Positions 1 to 8,071 of a stretch of DNA of 64,000 nucleotides are shown piece by piece. Origin of the DNA: Acinetobacter piscicola (GTDB lineage Bacteria > Pseudomonadota > Gammaproteobacteria > Pseudomonadales > Moraxellaceae). The position numbers and the translations under genes were made by a program. The notes under the pieces are model-generated. The model had not been told where the DNA came from. It did not search any database and worked only from the letters and a program-made list of their open reading frames with translations. Each line of letters starts with the position of its first letter. Within the stretch, counting starts at the first letter, position 1. The stretch spans positions 62,001 through 126,000 of the forward strand of contig NZ_CP048659.1 of assembly GCF_015218165.1 (NCBI RefSeq), read 5' to 3'.

Positions 1-333
1 GAATTAAGACCTAAATTGATGGCACAGGTGGAGCAATATCGTCAGTTTATTTCACAGGCTTTTCAGGGCGTGGAGATTCGATTGAATCAACCGCAGGGCA
101 GTTATGCATTGTGGTTACAGTTTCCTGAACAGGTGGATAGTTTGGCGCTGTATTATCATGCGCAAAAGCACAGTATTAATATTGTTCCGGGTTTAATTTT
201 TGGTGAAGATAATCGTTATAACAATTGTATTCGTTTAAATGCAGGGCATCAGTTATCGGATGAGATTCGAGCGGCGATTGTGTTGTTAGCGGATTGGGTG
301 AGAGGGGAGTTAGCTTCTGAAAATGTGGCTTAA
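1..333 (+). CDS. C-terminal part of a PLP-dependent aminotransferase-like protein (MocR/GntR type probable)
   Basis: The reading frame is open from the first base, so only the last ~110 residues are present. Seen: the segment with GSYALWLQFP, a middle section HSINIVPGLIFG, and a CIRLNAGH motif close to the end. This pattern matches the C-terminal small domain of fold-type I aminotransferases, especially the aminotransferase half of MocR-like transcription factors, where the final Arg of an 'R-L-N' motif binds substrate carboxylate. The N-terminal half (DNA-binding domain or lysine-containing PLP site) lies outside the window, so regulator versus enzyme cannot be decided here. Confidence 0.6.
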   Translation, partial: ELRPKLMAQVEQYRQFISQAFQGVEIRLNQPQGSYALWLQFPEQVDSLALYYHAQKHSINIVPGLIFGEDNRYNNCIRLNAGHQLSDEIRAAIVLLADWVRGELASENVA

Positions 334-344
334 TTTATACATTT

Positions 345-526
345 AATCCCTCCCTTGCGCAGTAATACTGCTCACCTTTGAAAAAGGGAGGAGCTTTGCG
401 AATTAGACGTCTAGCCAATACGTAACATTCTCCTCTTTGAAAAAGATGAGTAGCAAGAGGAGGAAGGTTTTTAATTACCTTTCCCCTTACGAAACAGTGT
501 TTCTCATCTCCTGAAAGGAGAGGGAA
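345..526. repeat. Intergenic stem-loop repeat cluster
   Basis: The 247-bp gap between the aminotransferase-like gene and the alcohol dehydrogenase gene holds three related units: CCTTTGAAAAAGGGAGG near 375, CTCTTTGAAAAAGATGAG near 433, and CTCCTGAAAGGAGAGG near 508. Each forms or half-forms a hairpin, for example CCTCCCTT near 350 pairing with AAGGGAGG near 385. No ORF is convincing here. The units look like a degenerate interspersed repeat; they also sit where convergent transcripts would end. Confidence 0.45.
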
Positions 527-580
527 TTTTAATTATGAATTATAAGTATTTTAAAATGATCTGTAATTTGGATATCTGAC

Positions 581-1603
581 TTAAAAATCCGCCTTTAACA
601 CAATGCGATAACGTGCCTGTCCTGAGTGTAGTCGCTCCAAAGCATCATTAATTTTTGACATCGGATAAAGCTCAATTTGTGGTGCAATGTTTTTACGCGC
701 AGCAAACTGTAGCAATTGACGTAAGGCAAATGGTGAACCCGTTGGTGAGCCTGTCACTGATTTTGCGCCACTGATTAAAGTTCCCGCAGGAATTGGCATT
801 GGGTCAAGAACCATACCCAACATATGAATCGTACCATTGGGTGCAAGTGTGTTCAGGTAGGCTTTCCAATCTAGGCTGACATTGACTGTACACAGTAACA
901 GATCAAATTTGCCACGTTGTGTTTTTAAAGCATCAACATCACGGCTATTGACCACATGATCTGCGCCCATGGCTTTGAGTTCATCGGTCTTATCCAGACT
1001 TGAGGTAAAAGCTGTAATTTCACAGCCCCAAGCTTTCAGTAGTTTAATCGCCATATGACCTAGACCACCAATGCCAATGACACCAACATGGTGAATGGCT
1101 TGAATCTGATGCTTTAAAATGGGGTCAAATACAGTGATCCCCCCACACAGTAAAGGTCCTGCACTTTCAGGTTCTAGGTCTTCAGGTAGAGGAATAATCC
1201 ATTGCCAACCTGCACGGACTTTATCGGCAAAACCACCTGCATGCCCAACAATGGTCGCTGTTTTACCCCCTGTACAAAGGACTTGTTGACCACTGACACA
1301 AGGGTCACAGTGTTGGCAGCTTTCCGCAGTCCAACCAATGCCGACACGCTGTCCGACTTTTAAGCCTTTGGCTTCTGAACCAAGTTGAGTAATCGTACCA
1401 ATAATCTCATGACCACCCACCACAGGATAAACAGCATTGCCCCATTCATTGTTGATCACGGAAACATCGGAGTGACAAAGTCCGCAATATTCGACTTTGA
1501 CTTCAACTTGATGCGCTTGTAATTCGCCTGCATCAAATGTGTAAGGTACAAGTGTGGCACCTGCTTGCAAAGCTGCATAAGCATGGATGGTATTATCTGT
1601 CAT
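581..1603 (-). CDS. Zinc-dependent NAD(P) alcohol dehydrogenase (cinnamyl-alcohol/YahK-type MDR family)
   Basis: Predicted cytosolic oxidoreductase interconverting alcohols and aldehydes with NAD(P). The 340 residues have the N-terminal GroES-like domain with catalytic-zinc ligands in GLCHSD (~residue 43) and GGHE (~65). The structural-zinc cysteines follow in ESCQHCDPC plus a later C (~95-110). The Rossmann dinucleotide-binding motif is GIGGLGHMA (~175-183). This length and ligand layout fit class III/CAD-like MDR enzymes such as YahK. The ATG is preceded by AGGAAG at suitable spacing. It stands alone on the minus strand; tag lies 40 bp upstream. Physiological substrate cannot be read from sequence. 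Confidence 0.85.
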   Translation of the reverse strand: MTDNTIHAYAALQAGATLVPYTFDAGELQAHQVEVKVEYCGLCHSDVSVINNEWGNAVYPVVGGHEIIGTITQLGSEAKGLKVGQRVGIGWTAESCQHCDPCVSGQQVLCTGGKTATIVGHAGGFADKVRAGWQWIIPLPEDLEPESAGPLLCGGITVFDPILKHQIQAIHHVGVIGIGGLGHMAIKLLKAWGCEITAFTSSLDKTDELKAMGADHVVNSRDVDALKTQRGKFDLLLCTVNVSLDWKAYLNTLAPNGTIHMLGMVLDPMPIPAGTLISGAKSVTGSPTGSPFALRQLLQFAARKNIAPQIELYPMSKINDALERLHSGQARYRIVLKADF

Positions 1604-1643
1604 GTGAATCCTTCCTGTTATTTTGAGTTTTTAATGAAAAATA

Positions 1644-2198
1644 TCAGCGAAATGCGCAATCATTTTCATGGTCATTGACCATACCTACCGCCTGCATAAA
1701 AGCATAGACTGTGGTTGGTCCAACAAATTTAAAGCCTTTTTTCTTTAAGGTTTTCGATAACTGCTGACTGATTTCAGTCTGAGCAGGGGCGAGTTTGTAG
1801 TCAGGTACATCATTGATCTGCTGTTTCTGATCGACAAAATCCCATAGCCATTGGACAGGATCTAAACCTTCAGCTTTCATGTTTTGCCAAGCGATGGCAT
1901 TGTCACGAATGGCTTTGAGTTTACCAAGATGACGAATTAGACCTGCATCCTGTAATTTATAGTCAAGATGCTGATCGGTCAGTTGCGCAATTTCAGCAAT
2001 AGGACGATGAAAAAAATGCGTCCGATAAGCTTCGCGTTTTTTCAGGACGGTAATCCATGACAGACCTGCTTGCTGTCCTTCTAGACACAGCATTTCAAAT
2101 AAATGCTGTTCATTGTGATTGGGCTTGCCCCATTCATGATCATGGTAATGGATATAAATCGGGTCATTGGAGCACCAGCCACAACGCTTATTTGTCAT
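1644..2198 (-). CDS. tag: DNA-3-methyladenine glycosylase I
   Basis: Base-excision repair enzyme that removes 3-methyladenine from alkylated DNA. The 184 residues match the usual family length. Seen: N-terminal KRCGWCSNDPIYIHYHDHEWG and C-terminal NDHENDCAF. The zinc ligands expected from E. coli Tag (C4, H17, H175, C179) correspond to C6, H19, H177 and C181. The motif EGQQAGLSWITVLKKR (~40-55) is the typical substrate-pocket segment. The 81-residue gene upstream ends only 26 bp away on the same strand, so the two may be co-transcribed. Confidence 0.95.
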   Translation of the reverse strand: MTNKRCGWCSNDPIYIHYHDHEWGKPNHNEQHLFEMLCLEGQQAGLSWITVLKKREAYRTHFFHRPIAEIAQLTDQHLDYKLQDAGLIRHLGKLKAIRDNAIAWQNMKAEGLDPVQWLWDFVDQKQQINDVPDYKLAPAQTEISQQLSKTLKKKGFKFVGPTTVYAFMQAVGMVNDHENDCAFR

Positions 2199-2224
2199 TT
2201 TTAAGTGCTCCTGAATTTTATTTT

Positions 2225-2470
2225 TTAAAGTTTAAATTCGACCCATTGATCGGTTTTATTGTCCCAATAAAATAATTCAGACTGTTGCAGCTCGTTGAAA
2301 TTTAGCCACAAATCTTTACCTGTCTTATCTGCAAAACCTGTACTGATCAGCAAAGCTTCATCGGTGATTTCCATAATCCAGCCTTGATGGCTTTGTCCAT
2401 TAAAGACAATTTTTTGTTGATTGCCTGATTCTGCAAATTCAACCAAACGCTCAAGCACTGCTTCTGACAT
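2225..2470 (-). CDS. Small hypothetical protein, 81 aa
   Basis: Not recognised as a named family. The product is acidic, soluble and probably beta-rich, with alternating hydrophobic residues, several Trp and no signal peptide or membrane segment. It begins MSEAVLERLVEFAESG and ends DQWVEFKL. A good ribosome site (AGGAAT region) precedes the ATG. It lies 26 bp upstream of tag and 32 bp downstream of the LytM peptidase gene, all on the minus strand, so it is probably a genuine operon member of unknown role. Confidence 0.7.
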   Translation of the reverse strand: MSEAVLERLVEFAESGNQQKIVFNGQSHQGWIMEITDEALLISTGFADKTGKDLWLNFNELQQSELFYWDNKTDQWVEFKL

Positions 2471-2502
2471 GGAATATTCCTAACTGATTTTTAAATAAAA
2501 AA

Positions 2503-3060
2503 CTATCTTAAATAAGGGTAAGGGTTGACTGCGCCACGCCCTTTACCGTTTAAGTATAATCCATAGTGCAAATGAGGGGCAGTATGTCGTGCATTTCCTG
2601 TATTGCCGACATAGCCAATTAGTTCACCACGACGGACATAGTCGCCTTCTTTTAAACCACGTTTATGTCCATTTAAATGTGCATAATAATGATAAGCCCC
2701 ACTCGGCCCCATGATCCAAATGACTGTGCCACCTAAGTTATTCCCTTTGAGGCTAGTCACTAAGCCTTCAGTGGTACTATAAACTTTTGTTCCACGTGGA
2801 GCCAAAATATCAATACCCTCGTGACTACGTCCTGCACTACGAGATGCTCCCCAAGTGTCAGTCAAATTTTTTGCTTTGATTCCTTCTACAGGAATAGGTA
2901 AGCGGTTTGGCATCGACATTGATTTTAGTTTTAAAATCGTATTTTGAGGTAAAGGGCTTGGTTTTTTAGGTGTAGTGGTACAAGCACTGATGAACATTGC
3001 AAAACATACAAGCAAACTATAACGAAAATAAAATGACACGAGAAATCCTAATTTATTCAT
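2503..3060 (-). CDS. M23/LytM-family peptidase lipoprotein
   Basis: Probable peptidoglycan endopeptidase or amidase activator in the periplasm. The 185 residues start with a charged N-terminus and hydrophobic stretch ending in a lipobox (FISAC, Cys ~27), so it is predicted to be lipid-anchored. The LytM domain has HEGIDILAPRGT (~100), the YAHLNGH motif (~147) and HLHYGLY near the C-terminus. The H-x3-D, H-x-H zinc pattern is therefore complete, which suggests an active enzyme and not a degenerate EnvC/NlpD-type activator. There is no LysM domain. It lies 65 bp downstream of mutY on the same strand. Confidence 0.85.
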   Translation of the reverse strand: MNKLGFLVSFYFRYSLLVCFAMFISACTTTPKKPSPLPQNTILKLKSMSMPNRLPIPVEGIKAKNLTDTWGASRSAGRSHEGIDILAPRGTKVYSTTEGLVTSLKGNNLGGTVIWIMGPSGAYHYYAHLNGHKRGLKEGDYVRRGELIGYVGNTGNARHTAPHLHYGLYLNGKGRGAVNPYPYLR

Positions 3061-3125
3061 TGTTCAAGTTTTAAAAGTACAGATGAAAATTGAAAATAAG
3101 TGGTGAATACCCGTGTCTGACTATG

Positions 3126-4160
3126 TCATATCTCAACCGCTGAGATCAATTTTTTCATGGCAGTTGGAATGCCCATTTGTGTAGCTTTTTGTGGCGAAAG
3201 CCATTCACCGCTCAGTTCTGCTTGCAGATATTCCTGTTGATCAGGCTCAATCTGGAAAATATGAGCATTTAAAATCCAGGTGAAATGGGTAAAGCTATGT
3301 GAAATTTGTACAGGTTTAACTTTAGAAATCAGCTTAAAACGCTTACAGATGTTTTCAAATTCAGCATCATCCTCAAGAATAGGTAAACTCCATAAACCAC
3401 CCCATAAACCACTGTTTGGACGTTGTTGCCATAACCATTGTTGGTCTGACTGAATCAGTAAAACTTTGGCTGTTTTTACAGGGACAGGCTTTTTCGGCTT
3501 CTTATAAGGCAGTTCTGTTTCTAAACCTTGCTGATGCGCTTGGCAGTGTTGTTGCATTGGGCAATATAGGCATAGCGGTTTTTTCGGCGTACAAATGGTT
3601 GCACCCAAATCCATAATGGCTTGCGTATAATCATGATTACGTTCAGTTGGGCACAGTGCTTCTGCACGTTGCCACATTTCCCGTTCATGAATGGGTTTAC
3701 TCAAATCATCTTCGATGGCAAAAAAACGTGCCAATACACGTTTGACATTGCCATCCATAATCACGCCATACTGACGTAAACCGAGAGACATCAGCGCGCC
3801 CCCCGTTGAACGACCAATACCAGGTAGCTCAACCCATTGTTCAAGCTTTGCAGGAAAATGTCCTTGTTGGCTGACAATAGCCGCTGCTTTATGCAGATTA
3901 CGTGCACGAGCGTAATAACCTAAACCTGCCCAATACGGAGCAACGTCATCCCAAGAAGCTTTGCCTAAGTCATCTACAGTTGGAAAACGGTCAATAAAAG
4001 GCTCAAAATATTGTAAGACAGTTTTCACTTGCGTCTGTTGCAACATGATTTCGGAGACCCATACTTTGTACGGATCATCCGCGACTTGCCAAGGTAAATC
4101 ATGACGACCATGTTGGTCAAACCATGTGAGGAGTGCATCTGAAAATGAAAACTGCGACAT
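3126..4160 (-). CDS. mutY: A/G-specific adenine glycosylase
   Basis: Removes adenine mispaired with 8-oxoguanine. The 344 residues show the catalytic Glu37 in SEIMLQQTQV, the helix-hairpin-helix VELPGIGRSTGG (~110-120) with catalytic Asp136 in VIMDGNVKR, and a 4Fe-4S loop C190-x6-C197-x2-C200-x5-C206. The C-terminal ~120 residues are the NUDIX-like 8-oxoG recognition domain (WGGLWSLP). All expected residues are present. The start is the ATG giving MSQFSFSDALLTWFDQHGRHDLPWQ, which aligns with E. coli MutY. Confidence 0.97.
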   Translation of the reverse strand: MSQFSFSDALLTWFDQHGRHDLPWQVADDPYKVWVSEIMLQQTQVKTVLQYFEPFIDRFPTVDDLGKASWDDVAPYWAGLGYYARARNLHKAAAIVSQQGHFPAKLEQWVELPGIGRSTGGALMSLGLRQYGVIMDGNVKRVLARFFAIEDDLSKPIHEREMWQRAEALCPTERNHDYTQAIMDLGATICTPKKPLCLYCPMQQHCQAHQQGLETELPYKKPKKPVPVKTAKVLLIQSDQQWLWQQRPNSGLWGGLWSLPILEDDAEFENICKRFKLISKVKPVQISHSFTHFTWILNAHIFQIEPDQQEYLQAELSGEWLSPQKATQMGIPTAMKKLISAVEI

Positions 4161-4231
4161 GCTGACTTCGAATGAAAAAGAGGGTATTAGTATAGCGAAA
4201 CTTAGGAGAGTGCATGTGAGAGAATATTGAG

Positions 4232-4257
4232 ATTAAAAAAGACGCCGTAGCGTCTTT
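4232..4257 (-). terminator. Rho-independent terminator after the HIT gene
   Basis: AAAGACGC, loop CGTA and GCGTCTTT form a perfect 8-bp stem. Read on the minus strand it is followed by a T run. It lies 20 bp beyond the stop of the HIT-family gene and 72 bp upstream of mutY. Confidence 0.85.
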
Positions 4258-4276
4258 GATAGTTTAAAGAAAAAAA

Positions 4277-4645
4277 TTATTGCTTAGAGGTCACGCCCCA
4301 ACGTTGATCTAGGACCAAAACTTGATCTTGATAACGGGGAATAATATGGATGTGAAAATGTTCAGTATGTTCATCAGCAAAGACATCACCATCATTAAAT
4401 GCAATGTGGAAACCTGCTGGCTGATGACGGATTTTTAATTCATTACGTGCCAGTTCAAGTAAGCTAGATAAGCTTTTTCTTTCTTTTTCAGAGACATCAA
4501 AAAAAGAAGTGATATGGCGTAAAGGAACAATCACAGAATGCCCTTTCGAAAGTGGATTTGGCTCAGGCAAAATTGCACCAAACTCATTTTTGGCAATAAT
4601 ATCGTATTCGTCAAAATTGCAATAAGGGCAGTTTAAGTCAGTCAT
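4277..4645 (-). CDS. HIT-family nucleotide hydrolase
   Basis: The 122 residues carry the histidine triad HFHIHIIPRY (~96-105), with the upstream GFHIAFNDGD segment, so it is expected to hydrolyse or transfer on nucleoside phosphoramidates or dinucleoside polyphosphates. An N-terminal CPYCNFD pair of cysteines could bind zinc, as in some FHIT/HINT relatives. It is monocistronic, with its own terminator downstream; the dienelactone hydrolase gene ends 54 bp upstream. Confidence 0.88.
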   Translation of the reverse strand: MTDLNCPYCNFDEYDIIAKNEFGAILPEPNPLSKGHSVIVPLRHITSFFDVSEKERKSLSSLLELARNELKIRHQPAGFHIAFNDGDVFADEHTEHFHIHIIPRYQDQVLVLDQRWGVTSKQ

Positions 4646-4699
4646 CTCAATATCCTCTCGAAATTATTTGATTTTTTAATGTCTAATATAATGTAAACC

Positions 4700-5440
4700 T
4701 TATTTCAGTTGGCGCTGTAACAGTTCATACATTGCAGCTAGACTTTGTTGTTCAGCTTCAGCGTTATAACCTAGATCCACATTATTTGCTTTTGCACGTT
4801 CATCTGCTAAAGGGTTACTAAAGCCGTGTTTAGCACCTTCAAATACAATAACTTCATGTGGGATGTGAGCAGCATGCATTTCCTGTTTAAATTCAGCAAT
4901 CGCATCGAGCGATAACATACTGTCTAATTCACCATGTAAAACCAATAATTCAGCTTGAATATTTTGAGCATCACCTGCTTGGCGTGGTGCAACATTGGCA
5001 GCATGGAAGGTTGCGACAGCTTTAAGTGCTGCTCCTGTACGTGCGAGATCAAGTACCACTTTGCCACCATAACAAAAACCAATGGCAGCCAAACGTGATG
5101 CATCTACTTCCGATTGAGCTGCCAAAGTATTTAAGCCTGCAGTTGCACGCTCAACAATGGTATTTTCATTTTCAAAGGTTTGTGTCATCCATTCACTGGC
5201 TTGCGGTACATTTGTGGTGACTTTCTTGTCGCCATACATATCGATGGCTAGGGCAGCATAGCCATGTTCAGCAAGCTCACGCGCACGTTGTTCTGTATAT
5301 TCATTACGACCCCACCATTCTGGCGCAACGATCACACCTGCTACTGGTGTATCAGAAACAGGACTTGCAAAATAACCAATCAGCGTTGTGCCGTCTTGGG
5401 CTTGATAAGAAATTTCACGTGTTGTAATCGTCATTGCCAT
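4700..5440 (-). CDS. Dienelactone hydrolase family protein
   Basis: Alpha/beta-hydrolase of 246 residues. Seen: the GFCYGG nucleophile elbow with Cys in place of Ser (~122), VLHGELDSM holding the acid residue (~170) and AKHGFSNP holding the histidine (~205). The Cys-Asp-His triad is that of dienelactone hydrolases, which open lactone rings in aromatic degradation. Isolated homologues like this one are usually general esterases of unknown substrate. No signal peptide. AAGGA lies about 8 bases before the chosen ATG; a second ATG two codons later is possible. Confidence 0.85.
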   Translation of the reverse strand: MAMTITTREISYQAQDGTTLIGYFASPVSDTPVAGVIVAPEWWGRNEYTEQRARELAEHGYAALAIDMYGDKKVTTNVPQASEWMTQTFENENTIVERATAGLNTLAAQSEVDASRLAAIGFCYGGKVVLDLARTGAALKAVATFHAANVAPRQAGDAQNIQAELLVLHGELDSMLSLDAIAEFKQEMHAAHIPHEVIVFEGAKHGFSNPLADERAKANNVDLGYNAEAEQQSLAAMYELLQRQLK

Positions 5441-5702
5441 GCTATAAATCCTTGTATAATTTTGAGAATACTTTGATTAAAACATAGTTTTTGAGTTTTC
5501 AAATGACTTTATACACAATAATGTACATAGAAATGTGAGAAATTATTATGTGCATTGCAGTGGTGTTCAATCTTATTTATTGATTGAATAATCACATAAT
5601 ATAATGATGTTTTAGAAAAATGACTCCATATTTCTAAAAAAATTGTCATGATGGCGTGCAAAAACATGAGCATTCATGAGCAAAGAGCCGTATATAGAAA
5701 TA

Positions 5703-5730
5703 AAAAAAGAAGGAATATTCCTTCTTTTTT
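5703..5730 (-). terminator. Bidirectional rho-independent terminator
   Basis: A perfect 28-base palindrome, A6-GAAGGAATATTCCTTC-T6, lies 20 bp beyond the stop of the DUF1328 gene. It can act in both directions. The rest of the 5441-5750 gap, upstream of the dienelactone hydrolase gene, is AT-rich and I see no gene in it. Confidence 0.85.
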
Positions 5731-5750
5731 TGATGATACTGGAATGAAAC

Positions 5751-5909
5751 TTAGACACGTCCGCGTGAAATAAATCCTACAATGGCAAGGATCACTGCGA
5801 CAACCAATAAGATCACTGCAAAATCTTTAGACATGCCAGCGACACCACCAAAACCTAACAGACTTGCAATAAGTGCAATCACTGCAAAGATAATCGCCCA
5901 ACGAAACAT
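5751..5909 (-). CDS. DUF1328 (YtjA-like) small membrane protein, 52 aa
   Basis: A 52-codon ORF translated as [20 protein letters not shown]...[10 protein letters not shown]...ISRGRV. It has two hydrophobic helices (residues ~3-20 and ~31-47) separated by a Gly-rich turn and ends with basic residues, which is the compact two-helix pattern of the DUF1328/YtjA family. GGGAGAA lies 5-6 bases before the ATG. Role unknown; homologues are often stress-induced inner-membrane proteins. Confidence 0.88.
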   Translation of the reverse strand: MFRWAIIFAVIALIASLLGFGGVAGMSKDFAVILLVVAVILAIVGFISRGRV

Positions 5910-6101
5910 AATTATTCTCCCATGTTTTTATACTGTTCATATACGAGTATAAAAATCTGCAGGATTGCAATGTAGCTGAGTTTTGTTGCAAAGGTATAAA
6001 TTGTATAAATTTAAGTAAATGATTTGTAATTTGAAAATCTAAAATAATTCTCACCTAAAAATGCTATGATTTACGGTTAAATCACAGATTAAATTTGAAT
6101 T

Positions 6102-6554
6102 ATGCCTGCCGAATTACGTCCTGAATTTTGGAAAAAATATGCGCTGACAGAACTCAATCCAGCAGAGTGGGAAGCTTTGTGTGATGGTTGTGGATTGTGC
6201 TGTTTGGTCAAACTTGAAGATGATGAAACCAATGAAGTTGCCTATACCAAAGTGGCATGTCAGTTATTAGATTGTAAAACGGCGCAATGTTCAGATTATC
6301 CCAATCGTATGCAACATGTTCCAGATTGTATTCAATTGACTCCTGAAAAATTAGAGCATATTTATTGGTTGCCTTCGAGTTGCGCATATCAACGCTTAAA
6401 AGAAGGTAAAAAATTACCAACCTGGCATTATTTAAATACAGGCTCAAGAGAAAATATTATCCAAGCACGAAAATCAGCAGCAGGGCGTTGTATTTCTGAA
6501 ACTGAAGTTGATGAAGAGGATATTGACGAGTATGTTGTACGTTGGGTGAGATAG
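6102..6554 (+). CDS. UPF0260 (YcgN-like) cysteine-cluster protein
   Basis: The 150 residues contain CDGCGLCC (~28-35), then CQLLDCKTAQCSDYPNR (~53-69) and a later CIQL and SSCAYQRL, a cysteine set typical of the YkgJ/YcgN family thought to bind a metal or Fe-S cluster. Cytosolic, no transport signal. Function unknown in any organism as far as I know. A Fur box starts at its last coding base, but that site belongs to the next gene. Confidence 0.88.
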   Translation: MPAELRPEFWKKYALTELNPAEWEALCDGCGLCCLVKLEDDETNEVAYTKVACQLLDCKTAQCSDYPNRMQHVPDCIQLTPEKLEHIYWLPSSCAYQRLKEGKKLPTWHYLNTGSRENIIQARKSAAGRCISETEVDEEDIDEYVVRWVR

Positions 6555-6572
6555 ATATTGATAATCATTATC
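6554..6572 (+). promoter_or_regulatory. Fur box upstream of the secreted esterase gene
   Basis: GATATTGATAATCATTATC matches the 19-base Fur consensus GATAATGATAATCATTATC at 18 of 19 positions. It sits 28 bp before the proposed TTG start of the esterase, in position to repress it when iron is plentiful. Confidence 0.85.
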
Positions 6573-6599
6573 AAATAAAATTAAAATAGAGGCTGTCTA

Positions 6600-7526
6600 T
6601 TGCGAGCCTTGCAGATGTCAAAGTCACCAAATAAAATTCAGATTGGGCATATTTTATTGCTATTTACATTGATTTTGACTGTAAATATTTCATTGCATGC
6701 ACAGCCGAATTTACAGCCTTTGGGGGCAAATATCGCAGAGCAAGGCTCAAAGTACTATCAGTTTAAAATACAGAAATTTCAGTCTGTTGACCAAAAAAGA
6801 ACGTATAAAGTTTGGTTGGGTATCCCCAAGCAATCTAGTCAAGCGCAGCAAGCTGCCATTTTTATGCTCGATGGTAATTCGGTGATGGCTCGTTTGAATG
6901 ACGATATCTTAAAAGATTTATCACAGGGTGATGCACCTGTCTTAGTGGCGATTGGCTATGACACCAATTTGCCTTTTGAAACGAAAGCACGAGCATTGGA
7001 CTATACGCCTGCAGATGCAACAGGAAACATACAACCTGATCCACGAAATCCAGAGCGTATGACGGGCGGCAGTGCGCAGTTTCGTGAACTTATTTTAAAA
7101 CAAATCAAATCTTGGGTGCATCAACAGGTGCAACTCGATGCTCAACGTACAGTCTTGTGGGGACATTCTTATGGTGGTTTATTCGTCTTAGATAGTTTTA
7201 TGCACAGTGATTCATTTAGTTATTATATTGCAGCAAGCCCATCACTTTCTTGGGCTGAGCACCGAATGTTAAAAAGCTTGCAGCATGTAGCGGGTCATCA
7301 GGTTGAAAATAAGAAATTGTGGATCATGGAAGGTGATATTGCAAGTGAACATGGACAACAGCAAAGTCAAAACTTTGATGCTAATTTGATTGAAAATAAT
7401 CGAGCAGTGATTCGTACATTAGCCGCTAAAAAAACCCAAACCCAATTATTGCTTTATCCAAATCTTAGTCATGGTGATGTTTTTCAAGCTTCCTTAATGG
7501 AGGTGTTATATAACCGTTTATTTTAA
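6600..7526 (+). CDS. Secreted alpha/beta-hydrolase esterase, probable siderophore (IroE/Fes-type) esterase
   Basis: Putative esterase-D-fold hydrolase of 308 residues with an N-terminal signal peptide (hydrophobic stretch ~16-33, cleavage near LHA-QPN). The nucleophile elbow is LWGHSYGGLF (~190), with HxDxF-like NLSHGDVF near the C-terminus supplying His. The FMLDGN segment (~84) is typical of the siderophore-esterase group. The strong Fur box immediately upstream supports a role in releasing iron from a catecholate siderophore in the periplasm; that is inference. The TTG start is chosen because AGAGG lies 7 bases before it; the ATG at 6615 lacks such spacing. An IS605-type element begins 15 bp after the stop. 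Confidence 0.8.
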   Translation: MRALQMSKSPNKIQIGHILLLFTLILTVNISLHAQPNLQPLGANIAEQGSKYYQFKIQKFQSVDQKRTYKVWLGIPKQSSQAQQAAIFMLDGNSVMARLNDDILKDLSQGDAPVLVAIGYDTNLPFETKARALDYTPADATGNIQPDPRNPERMTGGSAQFRELILKQIKSWVHQQVQLDAQRTVLWGHSYGGLFVLDSFMHSDSFSYYIAASPSLSWAEHRMLKSLQHVAGHQVENKKLWIMEGDIASEHGQQQSQNFDANLIENNRAVIRTLAAKKTQTQLLLYPNLSHGDVFQASLMEVLYNRLF

Positions 7527-7627
7527 AGATGAAGGATTTATCTGAATAGCCGTAAAACCTTGCCCTTCAGAGCGGGGATATAAGGCTGCAATCCGCTAGT
7601 CCTCCTTATGGGGATTAGCTAAGATTG

Positions 7628-8071
7628 CTAATGCGGTGTCTGCTGACTCTCAATATATTGTTTAATAATTGAAATCGGAGCACCGCCACATGATGCAGCG
7701 AAGTAACTAGGTGACCACAGAGCATTTGCCCATAGCTTGTTTTTAATTTCGGGGTGTTTGGTTCGTAAAATTCGACTAGAAGCACCCTTTAAACTATTTA
7801 CTAAGCTAGAAATTGCTATTTTTGGCGGATAATTCACAAGTAAGTGAACATAGTCATGTTCTCCATCAAATTCCATCAATTCAGCTTCAAAGTCTAAGCA
7901 GACACGCTCAAATACTTCACGCATCGTTTCTTGCATTGCTTTGGTAAAAACATCTCTACGATATTTAGCTACAAAGACTAAATGTACATGCATATTAAAA
8001 ATACAATGGCGACCTGTTCTAATTTCTTGACTAGTACTCATACGCCAAATATATTTTAAGTATGAAGACAC
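7628..8071 (-). CDS. tnpA: IS200/IS605 Y1 transposase TnpA, copy 1 (HUH motif altered)
   Basis: Single-strand DNA transposase of 147 residues; the true start may be Met11 (8041). Family features: HVHLVFVAKYRR near the start, PPKIAISSLVNSLKG in the middle, and SIIKQYIESQ near the end with the probable catalytic Tyr. The expected HUH motif at residues 74-76 reads Y-V-H here, whereas copies 3 and 4 read H-V-H. Loss of the first metal-binding histidine suggests this copy is inactive. It overlaps tnpB by 10 bp at the 5' ends. Confidence 0.92.
   Translation of the reverse strand: MSSYLKYIWRMSTSQEIRTGRHCIFNMHVHLVFVAKYRRDVFTKAMQETMREVFERVCLDFEAELMEFDGEHDYVHLLVNYPPKIAISSLVNSLKGASSRILRTKHPEIKNKLWANALWSPSYFAASCGGAPISIIKQYIESQQTPH

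Noticed and set aside
5827-6054. 75-aa ORF over the DUF1328 gene
   Set aside because: Out of frame with the 52-codon DUF1328 gene, which has a good ribosome site and a recognisable family pattern.
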